A stretch of DNA of 64,000 nt from Vibrio sp. qd031 (GCF_002100145.1 NZ_JXQD01000018.1:1-64000), one strand, 5' to 3'; counted from the first letter of the stretch, positions 1 to 9,572 are shown. The notes: generated by a model from the letters alone, not told the origin. Numbers and translations: made by a program.

Positions 1-43
1 ATTCTTCTGTGTGTCGAGTTCGTTTCGTTTTCTTAATGGACAT
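1..43 (-). CDS. N-terminus of an IS3-family OrfA-like transposase subunit (partial)
   Basis: The first 14 codons read MSIKKTKRTRHTEE, a basic start typical of the OrfA subunit of IS3-family transposases, which carries the helix-turn-helix that binds the element's ends. The ATG at 41-43 has GAGGTG upstream at good spacing. The gene continues beyond base 1. The family is inferred from this short N-terminus plus the terminal repeat just upstream; the exact IS cannot be named. Confidence 0.5.
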   Translation of the reverse strand, partial: MSIKKTKRTRHTEE

Positions 44-106
44 TGATTCACCTCGTTAGTGATTTTACTCACTTAACTCGGTGTCCGATACTGCTGGTAC
101 GGATCA
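1..106 (-). mobile_element. End of an IS3-like insertion sequence, running off the left edge
   Basis: Read on the minus strand, the segment starts at 106 with TGATCCGTACCAGCAGTATC, which looks like an IS3-type terminal inverted repeat (these begin TGA). A leader with a GAGGTG ribosome site follows, then a start codon at 43. Only one end is visible, so the element's length, other end and target duplication cannot be given. It marks the left of the window as mobile or accessory DNA. Confidence 0.55.
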
Positions 107-1464
107 ACTTAAGACCCGCCAAATTCATGAACATGACCTATATGTAATATGAAGAGTAAATGAACACTTTTTCCCGACTAGTCTGCGGCGTACAAAAAGG
201 TACACCTTTGTGGACAGCCAAACTTCGCCTATAAAGCGACTTACATGACACGATTGCAGATGAGCGGGGATAGAGGTGGCTCATCGATGCGTTGTAATGG
301 TAATTATTCAGCTATTTAGTCGAAGGGCCAAGTTGGAAGTCGTTCACTAAAGCCGATAGGGAATAACTCCAAAGAGAATGTGACAACGCAATACCACCCT
401 GCATACTCGCACTGTCACATTTTGATTCCTTTAGCTTTGCACACATGGGTAGATACCATGATCTAATCTCTGATGATTGAAAAACTGCCACTAGAGAAAA
501 CTGAAAGTCAGAAATCGGCTACATGCACAATCTAACCATTTTTGTTGCTTCAAATGATCAGATCGTAGAAAGTTGGAAAAGTTCCGTCGATTTAGGAAAC
601 AACGCCTGTTCTTGGCAAGAGCAAAAAATAGTCGTTCAAAGCTAGATTTATTCAGCCATTAAGACCCCCACTTCGCTAAACCGCCCATTTTGAATCAATT
701 ATTAGTGCAACATCGATTTATCTATTTTGTATATTACCGTGTCTACATGTAACGAAACTGAGCACAGTAAGCACCAAAGGAATATTAAAACGCACAGCCC
801 CGATGACAAGCATTCAACCGAGTGAAAAGTGCATGCCTGCGTAGATCCAGTCACCCAAGCACTCGTAGCGTCAGAGTTGCATTTATCAGATTTTAGCATT
901 GAAAACGATTCTAACCTCTCAAGCAGACACACCAAAAAGTTATTGAGATTTCAGGTGATAGCACTCGCTTAGCGTAGGCGTTGTACGAAGTTATCTGCAT
1001 AATGCGTAGGATAGCAAAAAGCCTACCAAACAAGGGCTCACCGGTCTTCAAACGATATTTTACCGTAGGATACTAGAAGCGAAATGGACCGACTGTTACA
1101 AGCCTATCGTGAGGGTTATTACTAGCATTCACTTTCAACATTGGCGAAGTATTGTGTAAAGCAACGGCGAATCAGACGATTGAGTTACCGAAATTGATTG
1201 CTAGCGCTGAAAAGCATTACACCACTAAACTATCCAGTCTACAGAGCGTTATTTCGTTACAGTGCAATGTTAGTAATATGTATATTTCTCTTCTCTAAAT
1301 TAGTATATCCTCGTGATTTTATATAGTTTAACCGCCCTGAGAATATCAATTAGTGACATTTAGAATCCGCTTGTTACAAGTAAACCAGCCCGTATAGTTC
1401 TTTTTTAAATTAAACTCTTGTAACGTACATTCCACTCAAAATATTAACAACGAGAACCAAAAAA
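107..1464. other. Long gene-poor stretch
   Basis: I see no convincing gene in these roughly 1.36 kb. The only open frame of note (702-935, minus strand) has no ribosome site and no recognisable protein features. The stretch holds one copy of the 41-bp TGTGACA-N27-TGTCACA palindrome (379-419) and one TCCCGACTAG word (172-181), both of which recur farther into the island. DNA around the palindrome, about 340-540, is similar to that around 6355-6545. Confidence 0.6.
379..419. repeat. 41-bp spaced palindrome, copy A
   Basis: TGTGACA and TGTCACA are separated by exactly 27 bases, with AA and TT extending the arms outside. The spacer closely resembles that of copy B (both contain ACGCAA and CATACTCG), and similarity extends more than 100 bases to the right. 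It lies in the gene-free DNA before the Ig-like lipoprotein gene. The function is unknown; a protein-binding or recombination site is possible. Confidence 0.7.
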
Positions 1465-4400
1465 ATGAATAAAGGTTGGTTATTAATTCCAATAGCCTTG
1501 GCATTATCTGGCTGTAAGGATAAAAATGACACCCCTTCTCCAGAGGAAAAATATAAATTTTCTGTTTCCGGCTCTATATTAATTGATGGCAATTTAGGCA
1601 AAGACATTTCTGTCCTGGCCGGTTCTAATTTAGTTCACTCTGAGAGAAGTAGTGTTAATGGCGATTTCTCAGTTTCATTTGAAGTTAGTGAACAAGACTA
1701 TAAGTCGATGAAATCAGAACCTATCATTGTACGCGCCAATCTAGCAAACAATGCGGAAATGTCACACTTCACTAACATGACCCTTGCTAGTTTCACTGAC
1801 AGCAAGCTTGAGAACATTGTTTTATCACCTATGAGTTCAGCAGAATATGCGCTTGCTGATTCCAACAATTCAGGTCAGGTCAATTTTAAACAGTGGAGCG
1901 AATATCATGAATATCGCGATATAGATATTGCGAATCAAACCGCTCTCAAATTGGCTACCGCTCAGCAACATGAATTATTGCAGAGTACAAAAGCCAATGT
2001 AAACGATCGAGATTGGTTGAACAGTTTAAAAGACAATCGAAACTGGAATGAGTGGCTTGAAAATAATCAAACTGATTTAATGGCTACATGGGATTCATTA
2101 TTTGTTGGTGATATGGCTCTTGAAGTAGAGCGCATTCTAAACCTGCAAGACGGCGACACCACGCTTGAAGACTGGCACCAATCGTCAGACACAATTCTAG
2201 ATGCCATTGAGAGCTCTTGTCTGATTTCGATTATTCATAGTGATGGTAGTGACACCGGTCGTGGCGAGGTTGGTGATAATTGGGGGCTTCGTTCCTCCAT
2301 CGGCGATACATCCACGGGTATGCCTATCGATAAAGCCGTAAGCTGGATCAGCAGCAACACATCGGTGATTGGCATCAATCAACATGGTGAGGCGACATTA
2401 AAATCACCAGGTAAGGCTACTCTTTCTGCCCAACTCAATCATGACGAGCAGATCTGTTTTGACTCTTTTGACGCCTTGGTGTTAGAAGGTGGCAGTGACA
2501 TCGAACTGAAAGACGTAAAGATTGTAACGCTACCTGAATGGCTATATGTGGATGAGTCCACAGATGTAAAAGCTGTTGGGGTTTGGTCCGATGGCACGAT
2601 GAGCCAAATAGACACTTTAGGTGAATGGAGCACTAGCAATGAGGCAATAGCTAGTTTTGACCAAAACCGAGTAGCGGCACACAAAGCAGGTACGGTTTCT
2701 GTTAACTTTACTTACCAAGCGTTATCTGCGACAGCGTTCTTAGAAGTTAAAGTACGTGCTGATGACGCACCAAGCGTTGATCACATTGTTATACACGGTG
2801 ATACTTCCGCTAAGCCAGTTGGTGGCTCTTGGGAACTGCAAGCGCGAGCTATGTACAATGATGGTGAGCATCGTGATGTCACTCATATGGCTTACTGGGG
2901 TAGTTCAAATCCTAAGGTAGTCACAGTGACTGAAGGCCGAGTCATGGCACTTTCAAGTGGTTACGCTGACATTATGGCGTTAGTTGATGGCATATCTCAA
3001 CAGGTAAGATTGGTGGTTACCGAAGTTGACGAAGAAGCGCCCGAAATTGTTGGTATGGAGATTGAAGGTTATGAGGGCCCCAAACTCGCGGGCAGTTCAT
3101 GGCTGCTTGACGCGATGGTGGAGTTTGATGATGGTCTAATACTTAACCTGCGTTCCACCGCAGTGTGGAACTCGTCTGATCTGAATGTGGCAACGGTACG
3201 CGATGGTAAAGTTGAAGCATTGGATGAGGGTGTAGCGACTATCTCCGCGACGTTTGATGGCGTGGAAGCGAGCATCGACGTGCAGGTTGTATTACCAGAT
3301 CCTGAATTACAGTCCATCAGTGTCATTGGTAAAGTAATACCAAAACCCATTGGCAGCGCTTGGAATCTAACAGCACTTGCCCATTACGACAATAACACTT
3401 CTTATGATTACTCTTCTAAAGTCACATGGACGAGCAGCAACGAAGCTATCGCAAGTGTCTCTAATGGTGTTGTAACTGCACTCGGTGCGGGAACTGCGTC
3501 AATCACAGCAACCTATGAAGGCTTTGACAGTAGAGTTACTGTGTCAGTCAATGCTCCAGAGCCATCGTCCATTGATTTGGATATGGCAAGCACTGATATG
3601 GAGTACGGCCAAACACAAACTGCAAAAGCGTATGCGGTTCATACCGACGGAACACGTGATGATATTACTGAACAGGTAAGCTGGATTTCGTCCAATCCAG
3701 AAGTTGCGACCGTAGAAGGTGGAAAGGTTTATGCGCTAACGGCTGGAGAAACCACGGTTTCTATTCGTTACTTTGGCTTTGTAGCGCAGGAAAAGCTCAC
3801 CGTGACTGAACCCATACCTGAGCGTGTTGTTTTAGACGGTAATTTTGACGCAATGCCACGTGGTATTAATCGTCAGTTGCGTCTCTTGGCGTATTACGAT
3901 GGTGATGTCGAACCAAAAGACATTACAGAGGTTGCTTTGTGGGAGTCATCAAGCGCTAATATTATCAGTGTAGATTCTGGCTATATTACTGCGGTTAATA
4001 TCGGCGAAGCGACGATAAAAGCCCAATGGAACTCGCTCACAGTGCAACGAGCGATGGTCGTGCGTCAAGCTGACCCCGTGTCAGTAACACCAGATATTAC
4101 TGGGAACCGCTTGGCACTGAAGGAAGGAGAACGAGTAAGTAGTGTTATAGCAATTGAATACACAGATGGAACCACAACGCATTTTCATGAGCCACGATTT
4201 ACTAGTGTAGGTAGCACTACTGATGAATCAGGTCTGAAAATACTTAGTCTCTCTAATGGCAACAATAGTGAGTCAATTCGTGGTGTTCGCGCAGGTGAGT
4301 CAACAGCGAATTTAGGCCAAATATCGGATGATATGCTTCAACCATTAACCCAGCTTGGAGTGATTATTTCCGGTTCTGGGAGTTATAAACGGGTTGATTT

Positions 4401-5763
4401 GGATATAACAGTAGACGATAACTTACAAGAGTATAAATGGACCATAACCAGAGGCAATGACATAGAAGGAAGTATTGCTAGCACAAAGTTTAACTTTACG
4501 CAGGGAGATTCCGTTTATCAATTAGTTTCAGTGTTGCCACCGGTACAAGGGTTGCTAGAATATTGGCTGATTGAATATAACCTCGAAGAAGGTATCAACT
4601 ACACACTATTTTGGCAGGGCCCTAGATACGGCTATACGCCTATTATTGATGAAACAAGCATAAATGGAGGAGGTAATGGCTTTTTTGCTTATAAGTTGCG
4701 CAAAGAAGACGAAGATGATTATATAAATTATATATATGACTTTGAAAACGACATTCACCACGAAATAGAGCAAGATGACCGTGTTACAGACAGATATGGA
4801 CAAATATTTTCTCGTGGCACGATACACCATATTGACACCAATGGTGACATTACTCTATTAACCACTTTTTCTGACTCTAGTAGTAATAAACGGTCTTTGC
4901 GGACTTTCAAGTATTCATTTAAAAATCGTCAATGGACGATCATTGAAGACGTTATTAGTACTGTATATTATAGCTCTAATCATAGACTATGGTTTGCTCA
5001 TGCTCGCCATGACAGTTACTTTATTGGTATGAAAGTACCTAGTGATACGTTTTATACTAACGATCATCACATAGTGTTAATTGACAAAAAAACAGGAGAA
5101 AAAGTTCAGCATAATACCCATTATGGCATGTTAGATGAAAATTATTGTATCGATAATGGTGTAAGCCCTGTCGCTTACCAAATATCATTCATTGGGGACA
5201 GTAATAGATATACCATGACATGTAGAGCCACAGAAAACACAAATCAAAGTAAAACGGATAGCCATTGGCTGTGGGCAACTGATAGCACCTGGGCAAAAGA
5301 AGTTAAATTTCCGCAAGGGTTCGAGCAAAGTTTAGTTAATGGATCTTCCGTCCGTTTTGGCGATATTTACTATACCGACTTAGGACGCGTGGAGTCGACA
5401 GACCCTACATCTAAGCATAATTCTAATGCAATATCGCTAACATCCATTGACGATAACACCATCAGTTATGTACTTATGGATTCAGTAATTGAAAACCGCG
5501 TACGGTTAACCAATCATCTAGATAACAAATCCATTGACACTCAAGATATGCTGTTGCCAAACTCAAATATTGACGGTGAATTTGCCATGATCTTGTCAGA
5601 TAACCGGATGGTAGTTAAAGACACAGCCGACAACTGGTTAACTGACAGTGAACTTTGGGGCTTACCATCTACTGGGAACCTTTGGAAGGTAGCTGATACA
5701 TGGGTTATTGTCAGCAACTCTGGTGTGTTTTGGACGCTGCGTCAACGTCAACCCGAAGATTGA
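1465..5763 (+). CDS. Large lipoprotein with tandem bacterial Ig-like (Big_2) repeats
   Basis: This 1432-residue protein starts with a lipoprotein signal peptide whose lipobox LSGC puts the lipidated cysteine at residue 17, so it should be anchored to a membrane, probably the outer one. At least seven Big_2-type Ig-like repeats follow, marked by the recurring W-x-S-S-N and G-x-A-T-I pattern near residues 292, 386, 475, 565, 652, 737 and 823. Before them, acidic loops such as DSNNSGQVNF (about residue 131) resemble calcium-binding EF-hand or dockerin loops. I do not recognise the C-terminal 550 residues. Proteins of this build are often surface adhesins or matrix proteins; that role is inferred. 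The gene stands alone in AT-rich accessory DNA between two copies of the 41-bp palindrome. Upstream ribosome-site pairing is weak. Confidence 0.85.
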   Translation: MNKGWLLIPIALALSGCKDKNDTPSPEEKYKFSVSGSILIDGNLGKDISVLAGSNLVHSERSSVNGDFSVSFEVSEQDYKSMKSEPIIVRANLANNAEMSHFTNMTLASFTDSKLENIVLSPMSSAEYALADSNNSGQVNFKQWSEYHEYRDIDIANQTALKLATAQQHELLQSTKANVNDRDWLNSLKDNRNWNEWLENNQTDLMATWDSLFVGDMALEVERILNLQDGDTTLEDWHQSSDTILDAIESSCLISIIHSDGSDTGRGEVGDNWGLRSSIGDTSTGMPIDKAVSWISSNTSVIGINQHGEATLKSPGKATLSAQLNHDEQICFDSFDALVLEGGSDIELKDVKIVTLPEWLYVDESTDVKAVGVWSDGTMSQIDTLGEWSTSNEAIASFDQNRVAAHKAGTVSVNFTYQALSATAFLEVKVRADDAPSVDHIVIHGDTSAKPVGGSWELQARAMYNDGEHRDVTHMAYWGSSNPKVVTVTEGRVMALSSGYADIMALVDGISQQVRLVVTEVDEEAPEIVGMEIEGYEGPKLAGSSWLLDAMVEFDDGLILNLRSTAVWNSSDLNVATVRDGKVEALDEGVATISATFDGVEASIDVQVVLPDPELQSISVIGKVIPKPIGSAWNLTALAHYDNNTSYDYSSKVTWTSSNEAIASVSNGVVTALGAGTASITATYEGFDSRVTVSVNAPEPSSIDLDMASTDMEYGQTQTAKAYAVHTDGTRDDITEQVSWISSNPEVATVEGGKVYALTAGETTVSIRYFGFVAQEKLTVTEPIPERVVLDGNFDAMPRGINRQLRLLAYYDGDVEPKDITEVALWESSSANIISVDSGYITAVNIGEATIKAQWNSLTVQRAMVVRQADPVSVTPDITGNRLALKEGERVSSVIAIEYTDGTTTHFHEPRFTSVGSTTDESGLKILSLSNGNNSESIRGVRAGESTANLGQISDDMLQPLTQLGVIISGSGSYKRVDLDITVDDNLQEYKWTITRGNDIEGSIASTKFNFTQGDSVYQLVSVLPPVQGLLEYWLIEYNLEEGINYTLFWQGPRYGYTPIIDETSINGGGNGFFAYKLRKEDEDDYINYIYDFENDIHHEIEQDDRVTDRYGQIFSRGTIHHIDTNGDITLLTTFSDSSSNKRSLRTFKYSFKNRQWTIIEDVISTVYYSSNHRLWFAHARHDSYFIGMKVPSDTFYTNDHHIVLIDKKTGEKVQHNTHYGMLDENYCIDNGVSPVAYQISFIGDSNRYTMTCRATENTNQSKTDSHWLWATDSTWAKEVKFPQGFEQSLVNGSSVRFGDIYYTDLGRVESTDPTSKHNSNAISLTSIDDNTISYVLMDSVIENRVRLTNHLDNKSIDTQDMLLPNSNIDGEFAMILSDNRMVVKDTADNWLTDSELWGLPSTGNLWKVADTWVIVSNSGVFWTLRQRQPED

Positions 5764-5832
5764 GCTTCAATGTCGTTTTCACAAACGAAGTATAGGATGA
5801 CTAACATACCAGCCCCATTGCACGCAATACGC

Positions 5833-6185
5833 TTTGGGGCATAAGCTTGCCAGCAATGCCTGCATGTTCCGCTAGATTTGAACTCGATAGGTTACAAGCA
5901 TATACTATTGATGACTGCTATGAGAAACGCGGCTTCCCCTCCACTCGTAGACAAATGAATTCAAATAGCCCTGTTCTCTTCCACTCATCGAGTATTGACC
6001 GCAGGTAGCGCGTAATAGAGCCACTTCTAGTGGCTTTTGTCGTATCTGGGTGTTAGAAGAGCTAAGATATCTACCTTGTAGTGGTTCAAGTGTAAATATA
6101 TGTAATCCAAATAGTGTTACACCAGTGAACTATTCTTTACGTGTCTAACAAAGTTTGGGGCAAAAGTGAGTTTGCCAACAATGCC
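5833..6185. repeat. Pair of TTTGGGGCA direct repeats (5833-5860 and 6154-6185)
   Basis: Both copies begin TTTGGGGCA, continue with an AAG, and end with a GCCA-CAATGCC block, about 320 bases apart. The same TTGGGGCA core occurs twice just after the phage-type integrase (19011-19030). Short direct repeats like these can be arm-type integrase binding sites, but that is only an inference from the shared word. Confidence 0.45.
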
Positions 6186-6389
6186 CAATTCGATCCTAAG
6201 TCAGCACAGAAAAACACAACACCTATAAGGACTATGCTTTCTTTCTGCTCACCCACATAATCTTAGATATTTACCATTATAATGGGCGTTACACCTTCAG
6301 GGATTCATAACAGGCTTTATTGTCCGCTGACACGAAGTGCCTATTTGAAGACTGTCACTCAAGCCGGTATGGAACAATTCCAAAGAACA

Positions 6390-6430
6390 TGTGACAACGC
6401 AACACCATCCTACATACTCGAAATGTCACA
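6390..6430. repeat. 41-bp spaced palindrome, copy B
   Basis: TGTGACA and TGTCACA arms are again exactly 27 bases apart. It is the closest relative of copy A: 20 of the 27 spacer positions match, and flanking sequence on both sides is alignable. It sits between the lipoprotein gene and the fic gene. Confidence 0.7.
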
Positions 6431-6552
6431 TTTCCCAACATTTTGCGCTCCACGCAATGGTAGGTGTTAAGATCTAATCCTTCATGAACAGGGACCTGCC
6501 AATAGGGGAAACTGTAAGTCAGAAATAGCTTACAGGCACAATCACCATACAG

Positions 6553-7656
6553 TTAACCATGCTTAGCCAGCACATATCGAGTACTTCGCCCTGCCCCAGA
6601 TTTCTCTAAACAGCCTTGCTCAACAAGTGCAGTTAGGTGACGAGTTGCAGTAGGCTTACTGACTTTGGCAACTTTGTGATATTGAGAGGTATTGATCCCA
6701 ACCTTGAAGTCGCCATCAAGCATTCTGTTCAACACTTTCACTTGCTCCGCAGTTAGTTTAGTTTGCTCGACATGACGCCAAAAGTTGGCTTTAAAAACCG
6801 TTTTTTCAATCTCATCAAGGGCTGCATCAAACGTTTCATTTAGGGTGTCAAAAAACCAAACTATCCAAGCCGTAATGTCTACGTCGCCTTTTTGGGTTTT
6901 TTCTAAGATCTCGTAGTAGCTTTTGCGGTTGGCCAAAATGCCCACCGACATCGCATAGAATCGCACCGATTGCTGCTCAGCTTGCGCTAACGCCAAGTCC
7001 GTAAGCAATCGAGTAATTCGACCATTCCCATCATCTAGAGGATGCAGGGTTACAAACCATAGATGTGCAATTGCAGCTCGAATTAGTGGATCAATGGTGA
7101 CGTCTTCCCTTGACTCATTGAACCACTCTACGAACTGAGTTATTTCAGCATCCAAAATCTCACATCCAGGCGCTTCAAAATGAATAACCGGTCTATCAAT
7201 TCGTCCTGATACCACCTGCATAGGTGCAGAGCCCCTTAATTGGCCTCCGATGACTGGGTTAAACATGGTGTAGCCTTCAGGAAAAAGCTTATCGCGCCAA
7301 TGCAAAATCCTTTCTAAAGTAAGGGGCGCATCAAGGTTTTCGACAGCATCAAGCATGATTTCAGCCAAACCATCTGTTTGCTCTGTTGTCGGGAAAGGGC
7401 GTTCTTCTGTTAGACCAAGCTTGTTTGCCAGTGAAGAGCGCACAGAAGAAGCGTTGAGTTTTTCACCTTCAATCGCACTGGAGTGAACAATATTCGCTAG
7501 CAAGGTATCAAGCAAACTCTCTTTATGGTCTTGAGACTGACTTGTCATCTTTCCAAGTAAAATTCCTTGATTTAGGCGTGTTTGCCTAAGTAACGGTTCT
7601 ATGACCGTACTATCCCACCTAAATTGAGGCCAATTAGGCTGTTGCCAGATCCACAT
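6553..7656 (-). CDS. Fic-family protein (AMPylase/DUF4172 type)
   Basis: This 367-residue protein has the Fic active-site motif HPLDDGNGR, with catalytic His205, the signature of enzymes that transfer AMP or other phosphate-containing groups to target proteins. Residues 58-64 read SSAIEGE, matching the inhibitory (S/T)xxxE(G/N) helix motif with Glu63, so it looks like a class II, self-inhibited Fic. The N-terminus (MWIWQQPNWPQF) fits the DUF4172 domain found on such proteins. The last 60 residues look like a winged helix (VAKVSKPTATRHLTALVE), suggesting DNA binding. Two palindromes lie 31-89 bases upstream of the start, so autoregulation is plausible. No separate antitoxin of the Fic type adjoins it. 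The target is unknown. Confidence 0.92.
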   Translation of the reverse strand: MWIWQQPNWPQFRWDSTVIEPLLRQTRLNQGILLGKMTSQSQDHKESLLDTLLANIVHSSAIEGEKLNASSVRSSLANKLGLTEERPFPTTEQTDGLAEIMLDAVENLDAPLTLERILHWRDKLFPEGYTMFNPVIGGQLRGSAPMQVVSGRIDRPVIHFEAPGCEILDAEITQFVEWFNESREDVTIDPLIRAAIAHLWFVTLHPLDDGNGRITRLLTDLALAQAEQQSVRFYAMSVGILANRKSYYEILEKTQKGDVDITAWIVWFFDTLNETFDAALDEIEKTVFKANFWRHVEQTKLTAEQVKVLNRMLDGDFKVGINTSQYHKVAKVSKPTATRHLTALVEQGCLEKSGAGRSTRYVLAKHG

Positions 7657-7686
7657 ATTGATACCTTGATTCGAAAGTAAGCTCTA

Positions 7687-7745
7687 TTCAAATCACATTA
7701 TGATGTGAATAAGCATGTTTTTCAAATCACATCATGGTGTGAATA
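7687..7745. promoter_or_regulatory. Twin operator-like palindromes upstream of fic
   Basis: Two near-identical 25-base sites (7687-7711 and 7721-7745) share TTCAAATCACAT at one end and TGTGAATA at the other, each centred on a dyad TCACAT-N4-(A/G)TGTGA. Their centres are 34 bases apart, about three helical turns. The first ends 31 bases from the fic start codon, on the promoter side. The winged-helix tail of the Fic protein is the obvious candidate binder, which is an inference. Confidence 0.7.
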
Positions 7746-7926
7746 GTGGTTTTAGTCGGCATAAAGATGATGGGTTTAGCAAACTTACTATCGACTTTCT
7801 CTGAATTATCACTTCATTAACCACACTCGACGAAAAAAGCGCACTTTCGTTGACCGTATCCTTGAGAAAGAATGTTGTCGTCGCACAAAAACCACTACCC
7901 TCGTGCGTTTGCCTGAATCTATGCCA

Positions 7927-8490
7927 TCAAGAAAAATCACCTGATTTCATCCGTTCCATCAAATCATGTACCGCATCGCGCCCTGCTGCGTACCTAATCA
8001 GGTCAATGGGGGCTTTATCGTTTAGAGGCCGTTTTGAATTACTCAACCACTCTATGACTAACTCATCCTGATCGTTAAACAACTGTATGAGCTCTCCCCA
8101 AATCTGATACAGACCTATAACTATTTCAGATTGGTATGTCCCGAGGGATTTGTGCCTGTACAGTCGACTAAGGTCATGCGAGGAAATGCCGAGTCCCCTC
8201 GCAACCAACTCCTTGGATAGAATATTCACGATAACCCTGATAGTTTTACCGCTTGCCGCTATTTGTAACGCTTCTGCAATCGTGAGTGGGACTTCCATAA
8301 AACCAGGGACCAACAAATAGTTGAGCGAAATTGCGTCTGAGCTATTGCTCGCACAAACAGCGGTAGCGTTTCTGCTGCGCTGCAAATGAACGTATTGCCT
8401 ACACAGTTCAGCAGAGCGCTGTGTGAGTTTACACAAGTCGATGTTAAACCCATCTGTTGTTTCAATTGAATCCATAGTTCTTTCCGACAT
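7927..8490 (-). CDS. ParS/Xre/MbcA-like (DUF2384) antitoxin-type protein
   Basis: This is a 187-residue protein. The C-terminal 60 residues match the DUF2384 pattern: a segment ending in EWLSNSKRPLNDKAPIDLI, then an aromatic/acidic helix and LMERMKSG. This domain is the toxin-binding part of antitoxins that pair with RES or similar toxins. The middle (about 75-130) is helical with ISSHDLSRLYRHK, which could be the Xre-like DNA-binding part. A partner toxin would normally be the adjacent, overlapping gene, but none is seen on either side: downstream is 270 bases of non-coding DNA and then fic, upstream is gene-free. It is therefore an orphan, or a regulator derived from an antitoxin. The start at 8490 is chosen as the first ATG; 8475 is an alternative. 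Confidence 0.72.
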   Translation of the reverse strand: MSERTMDSIETTDGFNIDLCKLTQRSAELCRQYVHLQRSRNATAVCASNSSDAISLNYLLVPGFMEVPLTIAEALQIAASGKTIRVIVNILSKELVARGLGISSHDLSRLYRHKSLGTYQSEIVIGLYQIWGELIQLFNDQDELVIEWLSNSKRPLNDKAPIDLIRYAAGRDAVHDLMERMKSGDFS

Positions 8491-8857
8491 CGTAAAAGCT
8501 CAAGTGCTAGGTCGTACCGTTAGTCAAGTTAAAATGAAGTCCTTTCTTCGTCGCACCATCAATTCTAGCAGCACTGCGTTAATCGGCTTACACGAGTTCC
8601 TTGAAATAAATGTAATACAGCCCACTAGGCAACCATTACCTCCACCTGTGACAAGCGAATATGATGCTAGCAACGGGATCGTCATTATCGAGTGCAGCGT
8701 TAAAATGACCTGAACACTAGGATTTTTTCGATATTACCAGTGCCATGTGGGTTGAAAGAAGAATCTAAAACTCCTGGCTGATAAGTCTGGTTTCTGCCCA
8801 CCTCCCACTAAGTTGATTTAGGGGCTATCCAAGACTTACATAACCCCTTTAAGTCAC
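8491..8857. other. Gene-free spacer
   Basis: I see no supported gene. An open frame at 8423-8713 on the plus strand runs back over the antitoxin-like gene and resembles nothing. The antitoxin-like gene's promoter must lie here, and transcription of the 228-residue gene ends here, but no strong terminator or repeat stands out. Confidence 0.5.
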
Positions 8858-9544
8858 TTAATCGGCAATCAACCCAACATACTCAGCAGATTTAATTTGA
8901 CCAAATTGGTCACGTACAACTTTACATTTGACGCGAAACGTCGTGTTAAGTTGTGCAGCCACTCGAATCGCATTAAGCAACTGCATCTGGTCTTCTACTG
9001 ACGTCATGCGGTGCAATTGAATAGTAAAGTCAGCCTTTTTCTCGCCAACAACCTTTACCCCAAAACTCTTAAGACAAGTTTCCGTGTCAGTCAAAGGAAG
9101 TCCGATTTTACAGTAGCAAACAGTCAGCTGTTCAATTTTGTAGTCACCGGTGGACATTGGTGGTAAAACGTTTTGTACCGCCTGTTGCTCCGCAATAAGA
9201 GGGTTCTTTAGGAGTTTATGGTACTTTTGATTTTCACTCGATGTGCACTGACGGAACTGGTTTTCTATTACCTCAGTCAGGTCACTGACTACAAGGTTCA
9301 TGTAATTTGCAAAGTCAGCCTCGACATCAGAAGGCTTCACTGCTGAGTGTTTGGTTGCAGGAGTAAATGAGCAGTGCAATCCCTCATCGGTCGAAATCCA
9401 TTCAATGTCAGTAGCCCCATAGCGATCGCGCACTAACTGTTTCATTGGGTTGAGGTATCTATCTGGTACGGTCAAATTTTCAATCGAACCCTGGTAAGAT
9501 AGTAGCTTAGAGATGTTTATCGATAACTTTGTTTGTGTAGGCAT
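8858..9544 (-). CDS. Unknown 228-residue protein, downstream partner of the giant recombinase
   Basis: I do not recognise this soluble, mixed-composition protein. It has no signal peptide, membrane segment or known motif. Cysteines are concentrated around residues 142-158 (VCYCKIG, ETCLKSF). It starts 45 bases after the stop of the 1369-residue recombinase gene on the same strand, with a good AGGAGG ribosome site (CAGGAGGCCGATC before the ATG), so the two probably form an operon. It also has its own copy of the recombinase gene's 15-base leader at the same distance from the start codon. By position it could be an accessory factor for recombination, or a cargo gene; neither can be shown from sequence. 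Confidence 0.75.
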   Translation of the reverse strand: MPTQTKLSINISKLLSYQGSIENLTVPDRYLNPMKQLVRDRYGATDIEWISTDEGLHCSFTPATKHSAVKPSDVEADFANYMNLVVSDLTEVIENQFRQCTSSENQKYHKLLKNPLIAEQQAVQNVLPPMSTGDYKIEQLTVCYCKIGLPLTDTETCLKSFGVKVVGEKKADFTIQLHRMTSVEDQMQLLNAIRVAAQLNTTFRVKCKVVRDQFGQIKSAEYVGLIAD

Positions 9545-9572
9545 GATCGGCCTCCTGTAGTGAGTGTTCCAC

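Larger units (their letters stand above)
5764..6552. other. Gene-free spacer with two kinds of repeat
   Basis: No credible gene is seen between the lipoprotein and fic stop codons; a 62-codon open frame at 6282-6470 overlaps the repeat and lacks support. The spacer contains two related direct repeats starting TTTGGGGCA (5833 and 6154) and palindrome copy B (6390-6430). The lipoprotein and fic genes converge here, but no strong hairpin-plus-U-tract terminator stands out. Confidence 0.6.

Noticed and set aside
702-935. 77-codon open frame on the minus strand in the left gene-poor stretch
   Set aside because: No ribosome site, irregular composition and no recognisable protein features; random open frame in AT-rich DNA.
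5812-5840. Terminator after the lipoprotein gene (GCCCCA ... TGGGGC)
   Set aside because: Six-base stem, 17-base loop and no T-run; not convincing.
6282-6470. 62-codon open frame on the plus strand
   Set aside because: It runs straight through palindrome copy B, and the similar DNA around copy A does not keep the frame.
8647-8687. Fifth copy of the TGTGACA-N27-TGTCACA palindrome
   Set aside because: TGTGACA is present, but the second arm at the right distance reads GTCATTA, so the palindrome is not formed.
8423-8713. 96-codon plus-strand frame as a possible toxin partner of the antitoxin-like gene
   Set aside because: It overlaps that gene's start antisense, has no toxin motif and no ribosome site.
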